A DNA stretch of 54,615 bases from the NCBI GenBank assembly GCA_040905185.1, contig JBBDRZ010000002.1, forward strand, positions 1-54,615, in the 5' to 3' direction. A model generated the notes under the pieces. It ran no database searches and was not told the DNA's origin. It saw only the letters and a program-made list of their open reading frames with translations. This stretch comes from DASTEQ01 sp040905185. GTDB lineage: Bacteria; Chloroflexota; Limnocylindria; QHBO01. A program made the translations under genes and the position numbers. Of this stretch, positions 7,867 to 16,144 are shown in pieces (the stretch's first letter is position 1; the number at the start of each line of letters is the position of its first letter).

Positions 7867-8190
7867 ATGCTCGACCTGTTTGGGTGGGACGTGGGAATGA
7901 CTGGCGTGGCGGCCCTCATGCTCGTCCTCGGCGCCCTGATCCTTGGCGCGATCGCGCAGATCATCGGCCGGGTCGTGGTGGGGTATGAGTGGATCTTCAC
8001 CGCGCTGGCGGCACTCGTCGGCGGCTGGATCGGGAGCGAGGCGCTGGGCACGCTGAGCACCTGGGGTCCAGAGTTTGAGGGCCTGTACGTCCTGCCGGCC
8101 CTGGTCGGCGGGATCGTCCTGGGTGGGCTGGTGGACATCGTCGTCCGCCGCTCCACCGGCGGGCACTATCTCGAGCCACGGCCGATCTAG
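7867..8190 (+). CDS. GlsB/YeaQ/YmgE-like small membrane protein
   Basis: A 107-aa protein with three hydrophobic helices (residues ~10-36, ~43-60, ~72-94), glycine-rich as in the GlsB/YeaQ/YmgE (transglycosylase-associated) family. The pattern GAIAQIIGRVVVG...LVGGWIGSEALG is typical. Family members are stress-induced inner-membrane proteins of unknown activity. A strong AAGGAGG Shine-Dalgarno lies 9 nt before the ATG. It stands alone, 200 bp after vapC. Confidence 0.72.
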   Translation: MLDLFGWDVGMTGVAALMLVLGALILGAIAQIIGRVVVGYEWIFTALAALVGGWIGSEALGTLSTWGPEFEGLYVLPALVGGIVLGGLVDIVVRRSTGGHYLEPRPI

Positions 8191-8329
8191 CCGTTCGACC
8201 GTCCATTCCGAGCGGCGACTGCCAATCCGGCGGCCGCCGCTCGTTTCCGGCTGGAATGGAGTGATCTCCGTTGAGTTCGGACTTGGACGGACTTCACCTG
8301 TCGGCCGGCCGCGTGTACTGATCTCGATC

Positions 8330-8335
8330 TATTCT
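8330..8335 (+). promoter_or_regulatory. -10 hexamer of a probable leaderless promoter
   Basis: TATTCT ends 6 nt before the ATG at 8342. Transcription starting at the usual distance would begin at or next to the start codon. There is no Shine-Dalgarno. The -35 is weak. Confidence 0.45.
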
Positions 8336-8341
8336 GATGTC

Positions 8342-9196
8342 ATGGAGGCCGCGACTCAGGCAGTCACGGTGCGCGACATCGAGGTCCAGGTCGTACGAGT
8401 GGGGCGAGGCAGCCCCCTGGTGGTTTGTGGCGGTCCCCAGCTGGGCCATCCGTACCTCCGCTCGCTCGATGTGCTTGCTGACGAGCGCGAGGTCGTCTAC
8501 TACGACTCGCGTGGCAGCGGCCGAACGGAGGTCGGGGATCCCTCGCAGCTCAGCTTCGCCGGGGCAATCGCGGATCTGGAAGGTCTGCGGGACGCGCTCG
8601 GCATCGATCGATTCAGCATCCTCGGGCACTCGCTGGGTGGCCACACCTCGTATCTGTACGCGTCCCGATATCCCGATCACGTGGAGTCCCTGATCCTGGT
8701 CGACGTCGGCCCGCCGCTCACCGACGAGCTGGCCATGCAGCTGGGGGCCGCCATGCGGGCCCAGCGCACCGCCGCCGATGACGCGGACCTCCAGCGCATC
8801 GGAGCGTCGGCGGCTTTCCAGGCTCGCGAGCCGAAGGCGGTCGAGGACTTCATCCTGAACATCTACGCCCCGTTCTTCCGGGACCGGAGCACGATCCCGA
8901 CCGTCGACCTCGGGTTCACCCAGATCACGGCCGCCAACGTCGTCGACTACGAGGACAGGCTCGTGGCCACCCTCGCCGACCAGGACCCGCAGGAGAGCCT
9001 GTCCAGGATCAGCTGCCCAACCCTCGTGGTCCACGGCGAGGTGGATCCGATACCCCTGGAGTTCTCCCGCTTCCTGGCCGATCGGATTCCGGGCGCGCAG
9101 CTGGCCATCATTCCCGGGGCCAGCCATTTCCCGTTCATCGAGGACCGCGATGCGTTCAAGGTGGTCGTGGGAGAGTTCCTGACGAAGCGGACCTGA
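8342..9196 (+). CDS. Alpha/beta-fold hydrolase
   Basis: A 284-aa hydrolase with the catalytic triad visible: nucleophile serine in GHSLGGHTS (~residue 100), aspartate in GEVDPIP (~235) and histidine in GASHFPFIED (~263). The oxyanion-hole segment is VVCGGPQLGHPY, and YYDSRGSGRT resembles proline iminopeptidase-type members. The substrate is unknown. The ATG at 8342 starts the conserved region; the longer open frame upstream is not family-like. The gene ends 1 bp before the convergent modB stop. Confidence 0.88.
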   Translation: MEAATQAVTVRDIEVQVVRVGRGSPLVVCGGPQLGHPYLRSLDVLADEREVVYYDSRGSGRTEVGDPSQLSFAGAIADLEGLRDALGIDRFSILGHSLGGHTSYLYASRYPDHVESLILVDVGPPLTDELAMQLGAAMRAQRTAADDADLQRIGASAAFQAREPKAVEDFILNIYAPFFRDRSTIPTVDLGFTQITAANVVDYEDRLVATLADQDPQESLSRISCPTLVVHGEVDPIPLEFSRFLADRIPGAQLAIIPGASHFPFIEDRDAFKVVVGEFLTKRT

Positions 9197-9197
9197 A

Positions 9198-9986
9198 CTA
9201 GCCACCTGCCCTGAGGTCGAGCGCTCGTCGCCAATTCAGGGTGCGCACCGCCAGCAGGACGCCGAACGCGGCCAGGATGAGGATGGCGGCTGCGGCGATG
9301 GAGGCCTCCAGGTCGCCGGACTGGAACTCGGCGTACACGACCAGGGGCAGGGTCTGGGTCCGGCCGGGCACGTTGCCGGCGAACATGATCGTGGCCCCGA
9401 ACTCGCCCAGGGCCCGGGACCAGCTCAGCACCAATCCCGCCGCCAGGGCGGGCGCGGCCAGGGGAAGCGTGACCCAGCGGGCGACCTGGCGATCGCCAGC
9501 GCCGAGGTCGCGGGCCGCATCCTCGAGCTGGCGGTCGACGTTGGCGAGCCCCGCCCGCGCGGCGCGCACGAAGAACGGCGCCGCCACGAACACCTGGGCC
9601 AGGACGACGGCCAGGGTGGTGAACGGGATGCTGATACCCGCCACGTCCAGCGCACCCCCGAGCGCACCGCGACTGCCGAAGACGAGCAGCAGGGCGAGCC
9701 CCGCCACCGATGGTGGCAGCACGATGGGCAGGTCCACCACGGTCTCCACCAGTGCGCGGCCGGGGAAGCGCCCGCGGGCGAGGAGCAAGGCAAGCGGGGT
9801 GCCCAGGGCCACGATGATCACGAGGCTGACCGTCGTGGTCACCAGGCTCAGGACGAGGGCATCTCGGACCGCCGGGCTGGCGATCGCATCGGTCATGGCT
9901 CGCCCGGCGAAGGCCTGGACCACCAGGAAGCCCACCGGTAGGGCCAGGAACACGACCAGCATGGCGGCCGGCACCCGGGTCGTCAT
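9198..9986 (-). CDS. modB: Molybdate ABC transporter permease ModB
   Basis: A 262-aa integral membrane protein with about six helices and the permease-ATPase coupling loop (the EAA-type segment RQLEDAARDLGAGDRQVARWVTLPLAAPALAAG shows the conserved G and L-P). Similarity is to ModB/CysT-type permeases, with ALGEFGATIMFAGN near the C-terminal third. It imports molybdate or tungstate with ModA. Its start overlaps the modA stop by 4 bp (ATGA). No modC follows; the next gene is a convergent hydrolase, so the ATPase must be encoded elsewhere or shared. Confidence 0.9.
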   Translation of the reverse strand: MTTRVPAAMLVVFLALPVGFLVVQAFAGRAMTDAIASPAVRDALVLSLVTTTVSLVIIVALGTPLALLLARGRFPGRALVETVVDLPIVLPPSVAGLALLLVFGSRGALGGALDVAGISIPFTTLAVVLAQVFVAAPFFVRAARAGLANVDRQLEDAARDLGAGDRQVARWVTLPLAAPALAAGLVLSWSRALGEFGATIMFAGNVPGRTQTLPLVVYAEFQSGDLEASIAAAAILILAAFGVLLAVRTLNWRRALDLRAGG

Positions 9987-10768
9987 GAGGGCGGCAGGAA
10001 TCCGAATTCGGCCAGGATCGCCCGCCCATCGGGGCCAGTCAGCCAGTGCAGGAAGGCCCGGGCGGCCTCCGGGTGAGCCGAGGTCGTGATGACGACTCCC
10101 GCGTAATGGGCCTGGACGTTGGCCTCGTCCGGAATGGGAACCGTTCGGACCGATCCTGACGCCAGCGCATCGGTCTGGTATACGAATGCGGCGTCGCCCT
10201 CGCCCAACTCGATCTTGGCCACCACGGCCTGCACGTTGACCTCGCGCGAGACGACGTTGGCCGCATAGGCATTGGAGAAATCGGCTGGGTATCCGGCGAG
10301 CCGGGCGAGAATGTAGACAACTTTGGAGATGTATTTCGAGATGGGCACCTCGTCGCCGGCAGCCACGATCCGCACCTCGTCGCGGGCCAGGTCTGCCGGG
10401 GTGCGAATGGCCGCGGGGGTGTCGAATGGGACGATGAGGACGACGGTGTTCCCCGCGAAGATCGTGATCTCGCCGTCAGCCAGCCCGGCGTCATAGAGCT
10501 GCTGCGGGTTGCCCAGATCTGCCGAGAGGAAGACATCGGCCGGCGCCCCTTGCTCGATTTGGGTCCGCAGCGCCGCCGACGAATCGGTCGCGATGACCAG
10601 GTTGATCCCCGGGGCGGCGATTTCGTACGCTGCCTCGACCTGTTCCAGGGCGTTTCGCAGAGACGCCGCGGCGTAGACGGTCAGCTCCACCGATTCGGGC
10701 GGGGACGGGGTCGTGGCGCAGGCCGCCAGCGCCAGGACCAGCGCGAGTGCCGGGACCCGGCGGGTCAT
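9983..10768 (-). CDS. modA: Molybdate-binding lipoprotein ModA
   Basis: A 261-aa solute-binding protein. The N-terminus (MTRRVPALALVLALAAC) is a lipoprotein signal with the lipobox LAAC, so it would be tethered to the outer face of the membrane. TVYAAASLRNALEQV is the ModA oxyanion-binding start, followed by DSSAALRTQIEQGAPADVFLSAD and GNTVVLIVP. I chose the ATG at 10768 because it gives the signal peptide directly and overlaps the regulator stop by 4 bp. Molybdate versus tungstate cannot be decided from sequence. Confidence 0.92.
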   Translation of the reverse strand: MTRRVPALALVLALAACATTPSPPESVELTVYAAASLRNALEQVEAAYEIAAPGINLVIATDSSAALRTQIEQGAPADVFLSADLGNPQQLYDAGLADGEITIFAGNTVVLIVPFDTPAAIRTPADLARDEVRIVAAGDEVPISKYISKVVYILARLAGYPADFSNAYAANVVSREVNVQAVVAKIELGEGDAAFVYQTDALASGSVRTVPIPDEANVQAHYAGVVITTSAHPEAARAFLHWLTGPDGRAILAEFGFLPPS

Positions 10769-11172
10769 GGACGCGGCTTGGCGGCGGGGACCTCCACCAC
10801 CACCGCGGTGGCCTTCACCACACACACGGCTTCGTCGCCGACTTTCAGCCCCAGCTCCTCGATCGCCTCGGCGGTCATCAGGCTAACCAGCCGATGTGAA
10901 CCGGCCTGGACCTCGACCACTGCTGCGACACGGTCCTTCTCGATGCGCGTCACGACCCCGGCGAACCGGTTGCGGGCCGACTGGGCCACGATCGGGCGGT
11001 CGGTCTCGGCGCGCCGCCGCTCATCAGCCAGTCGCGTGATCTCCGCCAGCGGGACGAGTCGCTGCCCACCGGACGTCCGACCGGTCCGCAGCCGCCCGTT
11101 GCGCTCCCAGCGCCGGATGGTCTCGACCGTTACGCCCAGCATCTCGGCCGCCTCCCCGATCCGGATCTCCAT
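10765..11172 (-). CDS. MerR-type HTH protein with Mop/TOBE molybdate-binding domain
   Basis: A 135-aa protein with an N-terminal MerR/excisionase-like helix-turn-helix (IGEAAEMLGVTVETIRRWERNGRL, residues ~5-28) and a C-terminal Mop/TOBE domain (residues ~65-130: SARNRFAGVVTRIEKDRVAAVVEVQAG...VSLMTAEAIEELGLKVGDEAVCVVKATAVVV). Mop domains bind molybdate in oligomers, so this is likely the molybdate-responsive regulator or storage-type sensor of the operon. It is the first gene, overlapping modA by 4 bp. Similar HTH-TOBE proteins precede mod genes in several phyla. Confidence 0.88.
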   Translation of the reverse strand: MEIRIGEAAEMLGVTVETIRRWERNGRLRTGRTSGGQRLVPLAEITRLADERRRAETDRPIVAQSARNRFAGVVTRIEKDRVAAVVEVQAGSHRLVSLMTAEAIEELGLKVGDEAVCVVKATAVVVEVPAAKPRP

Positions 11173-11179
11173 AGAGAGG

Positions 11180-11209
11180 AATCTAGGCCATCGATAGCCA
11201 CGATGTCTA
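11180..11209 (-). promoter_or_regulatory. Promoter of the mod operon
   Basis: On the minus strand TAGACA (11204-11209) and TAGATT (11180-11185) are 18 bp apart. The -10 ends 7 nt before the ATG, so the mRNA probably starts at the start codon. No Shine-Dalgarno is present. Confidence 0.5.
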
Positions 11210-11535
11210 GAGACGCTACTGAATGCCCAAGATCACGCGGGGCGGTCATTTGCTCACGCGTCCGTAGGCCTCTCGCCGGGCTCGCCGCGAATGCCACCAT
11301 TTGACCCGCGGCCACCGCCGGCGCTACCATCGGGCGCTACCACGAGGCCCCGCGACGGGGCCCGCTAAAGTTGCGCAGCCCATGGGCACGTGCAGCCGCG
11401 ACGCGTGTTCGCAGATCCGAACCCTGCCGCCCAGGGCCGCGATCTCTGCTGATGCATGTGGTCGTCGCAGCCATCAGGGCGAGGCATGGCGTCGCTCCAT
11501 CGGCGACACCCGCTGTGCCCGCGCGGGAGGTGAGG
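11210..11535. other. Intergenic region upstream of the GT4 gene
   Basis: About 325 bp between the mod promoter and the GT4 start with no convincing gene. A short GC hairpin GGCCCC-N5-GGGGCC lies at 11346-11362, and the octamer GCGCTACC occurs twice at 11321-11341. Nothing else is recognised. Confidence 0.5.
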
Positions 11536-13869
11536 ATGACCGCGACGTGGCAGGAACTTCCGGCCCTGGCCCTGGTAGGGACTTATCCGCCACGGCGTTG
11601 CGGGATCGCCACCTTCACGCGTGACCTGCGGGACGCACTGGTCGATCTCACACCGCCGGGCGCGCGCACACCGCTGGTGGTCGCGGTAGACCGCGGCCGC
11701 CGGGACCCGCCCCGGTATCCGCCCGAGGTCACCTTTCGCCTGAAGCGCTCCGACCCCGAGGCGTATGTCGCTGCCGCCGCCCAGCTGGCCGTCGCCGGTA
11801 CGGAGGTCGTCTCGCTCCAGCATGAGTACGGCATATTCGGTGGCCCATCCGGCCGTCACGTCCTCGGGCTCGCGGCGGCCTTGCGGGTGCCCCTCGTCAC
11901 CACCCTGCACACGGTCCGCGCCCATCCCACACCGCTCCAGCGCGCCATCCTCGTCGAGCTGGTGCGGCAATCGGCGCGTGTCGTGGTGATGAGCGAACGT
12001 GCGCGCCACCTGCTCAGCTCCGACTACGAGGCCCCGTCCGACAAACTTCAGGTCATTCCCCACGGCGTACCGCAGATCGCGATGGTCGACCCAGCCGAGG
12101 CGCGGGCCCGCCTCGGCCTGCCAGGAGGGCCTCTCATCCTTTCGTTCGGCCTGCTTGGACCAGCCAAGCGCCTCGAATTGGTGATCGATGCCCTCGCCAT
12201 CATCCGCGATCGTGTCCCACAGACTCTTTTCGCGATCGTCGGTGCCACGCACCCAGAGGTGCGGCTCCGCGACGGGGAACGCTATCGCGCCGCCCTCGCT
12301 ACGCGAGCGCAGGCGCTCGGCCTGGAGCCTCACCTCCTGTTCGTGGATCGCTATGTCGACGACGACGAGCTGGTGGCCTGGCTGCAGGCCGCCGACCTCT
12401 TCGTCACGCCGTACGGGAACGCCGAGCAGGCTGCCTCGGGAACGCTGGCATATGCCGTGGCCGCCGGTCGAGCGTGCATCTCGACGCCCTACGACTATGC
12501 TCGGGAGCTCCTCGCCGACGGCCGCGGGGTCCTGGTTCCATTCGACGACATCGAGGCGCTCGCCGACCGGCTGCTTGCGCTCCTCACCGATCCCGTTGAG
12601 CGGCGGGAGATCGGGAACCGCGCGCGCGCGCTGGCCGCAAACATGAGTTGGGACGCCGTCGGCGACGGCTACCGGGCGATCTTCTCCCAGGTGGCTGGCG
12701 AAGCGCGTCATACGCTGCGACCGGTCCAGATGATCACGCCAGAGGCCGCCGGGTCTGACGGTCGCGTCGCCCGCAAGACTCTGCCGCCGCGGGTCCTCCC
12801 GCGAATCGAACGGCATCATCTTTCACGCCTGGGGACCGTGCGCGGGATCTGGCAGCATGCGATCGGCGAAACTGCCGACCCGCGCCATGGCACCTGCACC
12901 GATGACGTGGCGCGTGCCATGGTGGTGGATCTGCTCCACGCGGAGCAGGCTCCAGGGCCGGCGGTGAGGGCCTCGATTCACCGATCGCTGCGCTTCCTGG
13001 ATGACGCCTATGACCCAGCGGCGGGACGCTTCCGGAACCTCCGGAGTGCCGACGGCGTGTGGCTTGAACGGATCGGCTCCGAGGACTGTCACGGCCGCGC
13101 GTTGCAGGCGCTCGGGGAGTTCCTGGCCCGTTCCGACGACCTTGTGGCGCGTCGCTTGGCGTGGAGGCTCTTCATCACCGCCCTGCCGGCTGCGCTGGGC
13201 TTCGCTCACCTTCGGCCACGCTGCTACGCGATCCTGGGCTGCGCGGCCGCCCTGCGTACTGCGGGGAGCCCAGCGCTGCGGCAAGCGCTCGCGAGCCTCA
13301 CCGCAACGCTGGCGGCATCCATCCCGCCTGCAACTGCCGATTGGCCATGGCCAGAGGCGACGGTCACCTACGACAACGGGTCCCTGCCGCAGGCGCTCAT
13401 CAGCGCCGGCGACTTGCTCGACCAGGACCGCTGGGTCGAGCTCGGCGCCCGCCTGCTGGACTGGCTGCTCGCCGCGCAGACCGACGCCGACGGACACCTG
13501 GTCCCCATCGGCAACCGCGGCTGGTGGCCCCGTGGTGGGCGCCCGGCGTCCTTCGACCAGCAGCCCATCGAAGCGACGTCGCTGCTGGAGGCCGCTCGCG
13601 CTGCCCTGATCGTGACCGGTGATGCCCGCTGGCTGGACGACATGGAGCGCGCCTACGCGTGGTTCCTCGGCGAGAATCATCTCGGGCTGGCGTTGGCCGT
13701 CCCGCAGACCGGAGCCTGCCACGACGGGCTGGGTCCCTATGGGGTGAACGCGAACTGCGGCGCCGAGTCGACGCTCGCGTGGCTGCTGGCCGTGGAACGG
13801 ATCCGCGAGGTTCGGAATGCACCCGCCAGCCTGCGTGGCCGGCAGGCGTCCGTGAAGGTCGCCCGCTAG
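11536..13869 (+). CDS. GT4 glycosyltransferase fused to an alpha/alpha toroid-like domain
   Basis: A 777-aa two-part protein. Residues ~10-390 are a GT-B glycosyltransferase family 4 domain (GTYPPRRCGIATFTRDL at the start, GLLGPAKRLELVIDAL, and the nucleotide-sugar site NAEQAASGTLAYAVAAGRACISTPYDYARELL). Residues ~420-775 are a helical region with repeated hydrophobic and aromatic helices (HGTCTDDVARAM, EDCHGRALQALG, PWPEATVTYDNGSLPQALI), which looks like an (alpha/alpha)6 barrel. Such fusions accompany GH130 phosphorylases. The ATG at 11536 has a GGAGGTGAGG ribosome site. Likely role: mannose-type glycan synthesis or turnover with the facing gene. Confidence 0.82.
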   Translation: MTATWQELPALALVGTYPPRRCGIATFTRDLRDALVDLTPPGARTPLVVAVDRGRRDPPRYPPEVTFRLKRSDPEAYVAAAAQLAVAGTEVVSLQHEYGIFGGPSGRHVLGLAAALRVPLVTTLHTVRAHPTPLQRAILVELVRQSARVVVMSERARHLLSSDYEAPSDKLQVIPHGVPQIAMVDPAEARARLGLPGGPLILSFGLLGPAKRLELVIDALAIIRDRVPQTLFAIVGATHPEVRLRDGERYRAALATRAQALGLEPHLLFVDRYVDDDELVAWLQAADLFVTPYGNAEQAASGTLAYAVAAGRACISTPYDYARELLADGRGVLVPFDDIEALADRLLALLTDPVERREIGNRARALAANMSWDAVGDGYRAIFSQVAGEARHTLRPVQMITPEAAGSDGRVARKTLPPRVLPRIERHHLSRLGTVRGIWQHAIGETADPRHGTCTDDVARAMVVDLLHAEQAPGPAVRASIHRSLRFLDDAYDPAAGRFRNLRSADGVWLERIGSEDCHGRALQALGEFLARSDDLVARRLAWRLFITALPAALGFAHLRPRCYAILGCAAALRTAGSPALRQALASLTATLAASIPPATADWPWPEATVTYDNGSLPQALISAGDLLDQDRWVELGARLLDWLLAAQTDADGHLVPIGNRGWWPRGGRPASFDQQPIEATSLLEAARAALIVTGDARWLDDMERAYAWFLGENHLGLALAVPQTGACHDGLGPYGVNANCGAESTLAWLLAVERIREVRNAPASLRGRQASVKVAR

Positions 13870-14837
13870 AGGCGCGCCCGGCGCGTCTGCGGCATCGGCC
13901 GGGGGGAGCTGCGCAGGTACTCGAGCACATCGTCCAGGCGCGCGGTGGCGAGCGCGACGGACGTATCGGCTGCCCCGTAGTACACGCGGAGCTCGTTCGT
14001 CGCCCGATCAAGCACCCAGCCGCACGGGAAGACGACGCCGCCCACGTCGCCGACCCGCTCATACGGCTCGGTCGGACCGATCACCCATTCGTCGCTGCGT
14101 CGGAGGACAGTCCTGGGGTCCTCGAGGTCGAGCAGGGCGAGCCCAGTCCGGTACAGGGAGCCGCTGGCCGTGAGATGGCTACCGTGGTACATGACCAACC
14201 AGCCCTCGGGGGTCTCCAGCGGCGGGGGTCCCAGCCCGATCTTGGCCGAGTCCCACCACGCGCCCTCGCGTGGCTCGAGGAGCAGGCTGAGATCGCCCCA
14301 GTGGCGCAGGTCGGGCGAATAGGAGATCGACATGCTCGCGTACCCGTGCACCGGCGTCGGACGGTGGATGATCGCCCATCGGCCGCCGAATCGCCGCGGG
14401 AACAGGGCAGCGTCCTTGTCCTCCGGCGGAAGCGCCGCGCCAAACCTCCGGAAGGATCGGAAGTCGGCCGTGAGGGCAAAGGATACGAGCGGGCCACGCC
14501 GGCTGTAGGCGGTGTAGGCGATCACCCAGGCCTGCATCTCCTCAAGCCAGGTCAGCCGCGGATCCTCGATGCCCCACACCTCCTCCGGGTACCGCACGGG
14601 GGCGGAGCGCAAGCTCGGCTTACTGTTGATTCGCCACTCGCTCACCCCGTCCCGGCTGCGGGCAACGGTGAGGTGGCTGATGCCGCGGAGGTCCTCCACG
14701 CGAAGGAGAAGGACGGTCTCACCGTTGACCTGGGCTGCGCCCGGGTTGAAGACCGCGTTCGCGTCGTAGGGAAGGTCGGCTGCACGAATGATCGGATTAC
14801 CGGGAAAGCGCGTGAACAAGGCGCGGCCGGAGGACAT
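13866..14837 (-). CDS. GH130 family beta-mannoside phosphorylase
   Basis: A 323-aa five-bladed propeller enzyme. GH130 features are FNPGAA, VWGIEDPRLTWLEE (the general-acid aspartate region), DKDAALFPRRF, the KIGLGPPPLETPEGWL loop and the YYGAADTSVALA end. Family members phosphorolyse beta-1,4- or beta-1,2-mannosides to mannose 1-phosphate. The exact linkage is not predictable. It converges on the GT4-toroid gene so closely that the two stops share the palindrome CTAG at 13866-13869. Confidence 0.88.
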   Translation of the reverse strand: MSSGRALFTRFPGNPIIRAADLPYDANAVFNPGAAQVNGETVLLLRVEDLRGISHLTVARSRDGVSEWRINSKPSLRSAPVRYPEEVWGIEDPRLTWLEEMQAWVIAYTAYSRRGPLVSFALTADFRSFRRFGAALPPEDKDAALFPRRFGGRWAIIHRPTPVHGYASMSISYSPDLRHWGDLSLLLEPREGAWWDSAKIGLGPPPLETPEGWLVMYHGSHLTASGSLYRTGLALLDLEDPRTVLRRSDEWVIGPTEPYERVGDVGGVVFPCGWVLDRATNELRVYYGAADTSVALATARLDDVLEYLRSSPRPMPQTRRARL

Positions 14838-14929
14838 TGCGCGGAGTCTAGACCGGCTCGGTCGGCGGGTTCAACGAAGACCGGCACCTTCGCCCGGCTC
14901 TATCTACTACCCCGTCTAGAGACTGACCA

Positions 14930-15358
14930 TCAGCTACGGACCGAGGCGACCGCCCAGCGCACCGAGGCGACCGCCTGCCGGACCACGCCGGCCGCACCGC
15001 CGAAGACGCGGTGGATGTCCAGGATCACGAGGACGATCAGCGCCAGCTCGACGGCCTTGGTGAAGTAGCCCAGCGAGTAGAACCCGCCCAGGACGAGCCA
15101 GGCCATGATCGAGGCCGCGGCATAGCCGATGAGGGCAACACGCGGCAGCCAGCTGAAGCGAACGACCAGGGGATGGGAGATCGCGGCCCCGACTACGAAC
15201 GCGGCGGCCAGAGCGAAATATCCCAGCCCATTGAGGGTGAACAGCATCCCGCCCAGGCTCACGTGGATGGCGCCGGTGACCAGGGTCAGGGCTACGATGC
15301 CGGTGGTCAGCGCCGCGGCCCGGAGTCGATCGGTCCGCGGGGCGGTGGTGGCGGCCAT
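14930..15358 (-). CDS. Four-helix membrane protein of unknown function
   Basis: A 142-aa protein with four predicted transmembrane helices (residues ~14-35, ~40-60, ~69-92, ~97-116). No family is recognised. It is transcribed away from the GbsR/MarR-type regulator at 15438 from a near-consensus promoter that overlaps a candidate operator, so it is probably the regulator's target. An imperfect repeat (RQAVASVR / RWAVASVR) ends the protein. Confidence 0.7.
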   Translation of the reverse strand: MAATTAPRTDRLRAAALTTGIVALTLVTGAIHVSLGGMLFTLNGLGYFALAAAFVVGAAISHPLVVRFSWLPRVALIGYAAASIMAWLVLGGFYSLGYFTKAVELALIVLVILDIHRVFGGAAGVVRQAVASVRWAVASVRS

Positions 15359-15399
15359 GTCTCGATACCTCGTGAGTTACGTGTTAGCCTGATGTATCG

Positions 15400-15427
15400 A
15401 GTATATCCGCTAGCTGGATACTGTCAA
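15400..15427 (-). promoter_or_regulatory. Near-consensus promoter with internal inverted repeat
   Basis: On the minus strand TTGACA (15422-15427) and TATACT (15400-15405) are 16 bp apart and drive the membrane-protein gene. Between them lies TATCC-N7-GGATA (15404-15420), whose centre GCTAGC is itself palindromic. A plus-strand TATATC at 15402-15407 may serve the divergent regulator. Confidence 0.65.
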
Positions 15428-15437
15428 GGAACAAGTT

Positions 15438-16121
15438 ATGGATGACGCGGAGCAGATCCGTCGGGACTTCGCCGCCGCCTGGGGTCGGATCGGGATGGCG
15501 TGGGGGGTAGCTCCGTCAACAGCCACGGTCCAGGGTTACATGCTCCTCCACGGCGGACCGTTGACCGAGGCTCAGCTGCGTGAGGCGCTCGGGTTCTCGC
15601 ATCGGGCAACCCTGCTGGCGGTAAGTCAGTGCGAGAGCTGGGGCCTGATCGAGCGCAGTGAGCCGATCCGGACCGGGAGCCGCGGACCGGCGTCCCACGC
15701 CTGGATGCCGGTCGGCGACCACTGGCGCTGGTTCGGGCGCGTGGCCGGCGTCCGGAAGGAGCGCGAGACCGATCCGGTGATGCCACTCCTCGAGCACTGC
15801 CGGCGTCGCGCCAAGGACGTGGAGTCGGGTGATCTGGGCCAGCGGCTTGAGTCGCTGGTGAAGTTCGTGGACGAGTTCGATCGGGGGATCGGCGTCATCG
15901 TGCGCGCCCATCCGGACAACCTTGCCCATCTGTTCGGGGTCCTGGGGCGAATGGACTCGGCGACGGTCGATCGGCTCCTGGAGGCGCTGGCCCGGGTTCC
16001 CGAGGAGGAGCTCGCCAGGGCGGGTGCCACCCTGGCCGGGATGCGGCCGGAGTTGCTGCGTGGCTTCATCGGCCTGGCCAGCCAGCGAGGGATTGCGCGC
16101 CTGTTACGCGGCCGCCGCTAG
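15438..16121 (+). CDS. GbsR/MarR family transcriptional regulator
   Basis: A 227-aa winged-helix protein. Residues ~1-95 match the GbsR-like DNA-binding domain (RIGMAWGVAPSTATVQGYMLLHGGPLTEAQLREALGFSHRATLLAVSQCESWGLIE). The C-terminal ~130 residues are helical and may hold a ligand or dimer interface. GbsR-type proteins are repressors responding to osmolytes or stress. The divergent membrane-protein gene and the operator-like repeat between them suggest local and auto-regulation. Shine-Dalgarno AAGGAA precedes the ATG. Confidence 0.85.
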   Translation: MDDAEQIRRDFAAAWGRIGMAWGVAPSTATVQGYMLLHGGPLTEAQLREALGFSHRATLLAVSQCESWGLIERSEPIRTGSRGPASHAWMPVGDHWRWFGRVAGVRKERETDPVMPLLEHCRRRAKDVESGDLGQRLESLVKFVDEFDRGIGVIVRAHPDNLAHLFGVLGRMDSATVDRLLEALARVPEEELARAGATLAGMRPELLRGFIGLASQRGIARLLRGRR

Positions 16122-16144
16122 ATCAACGGGTACCGGGTGGTGGC

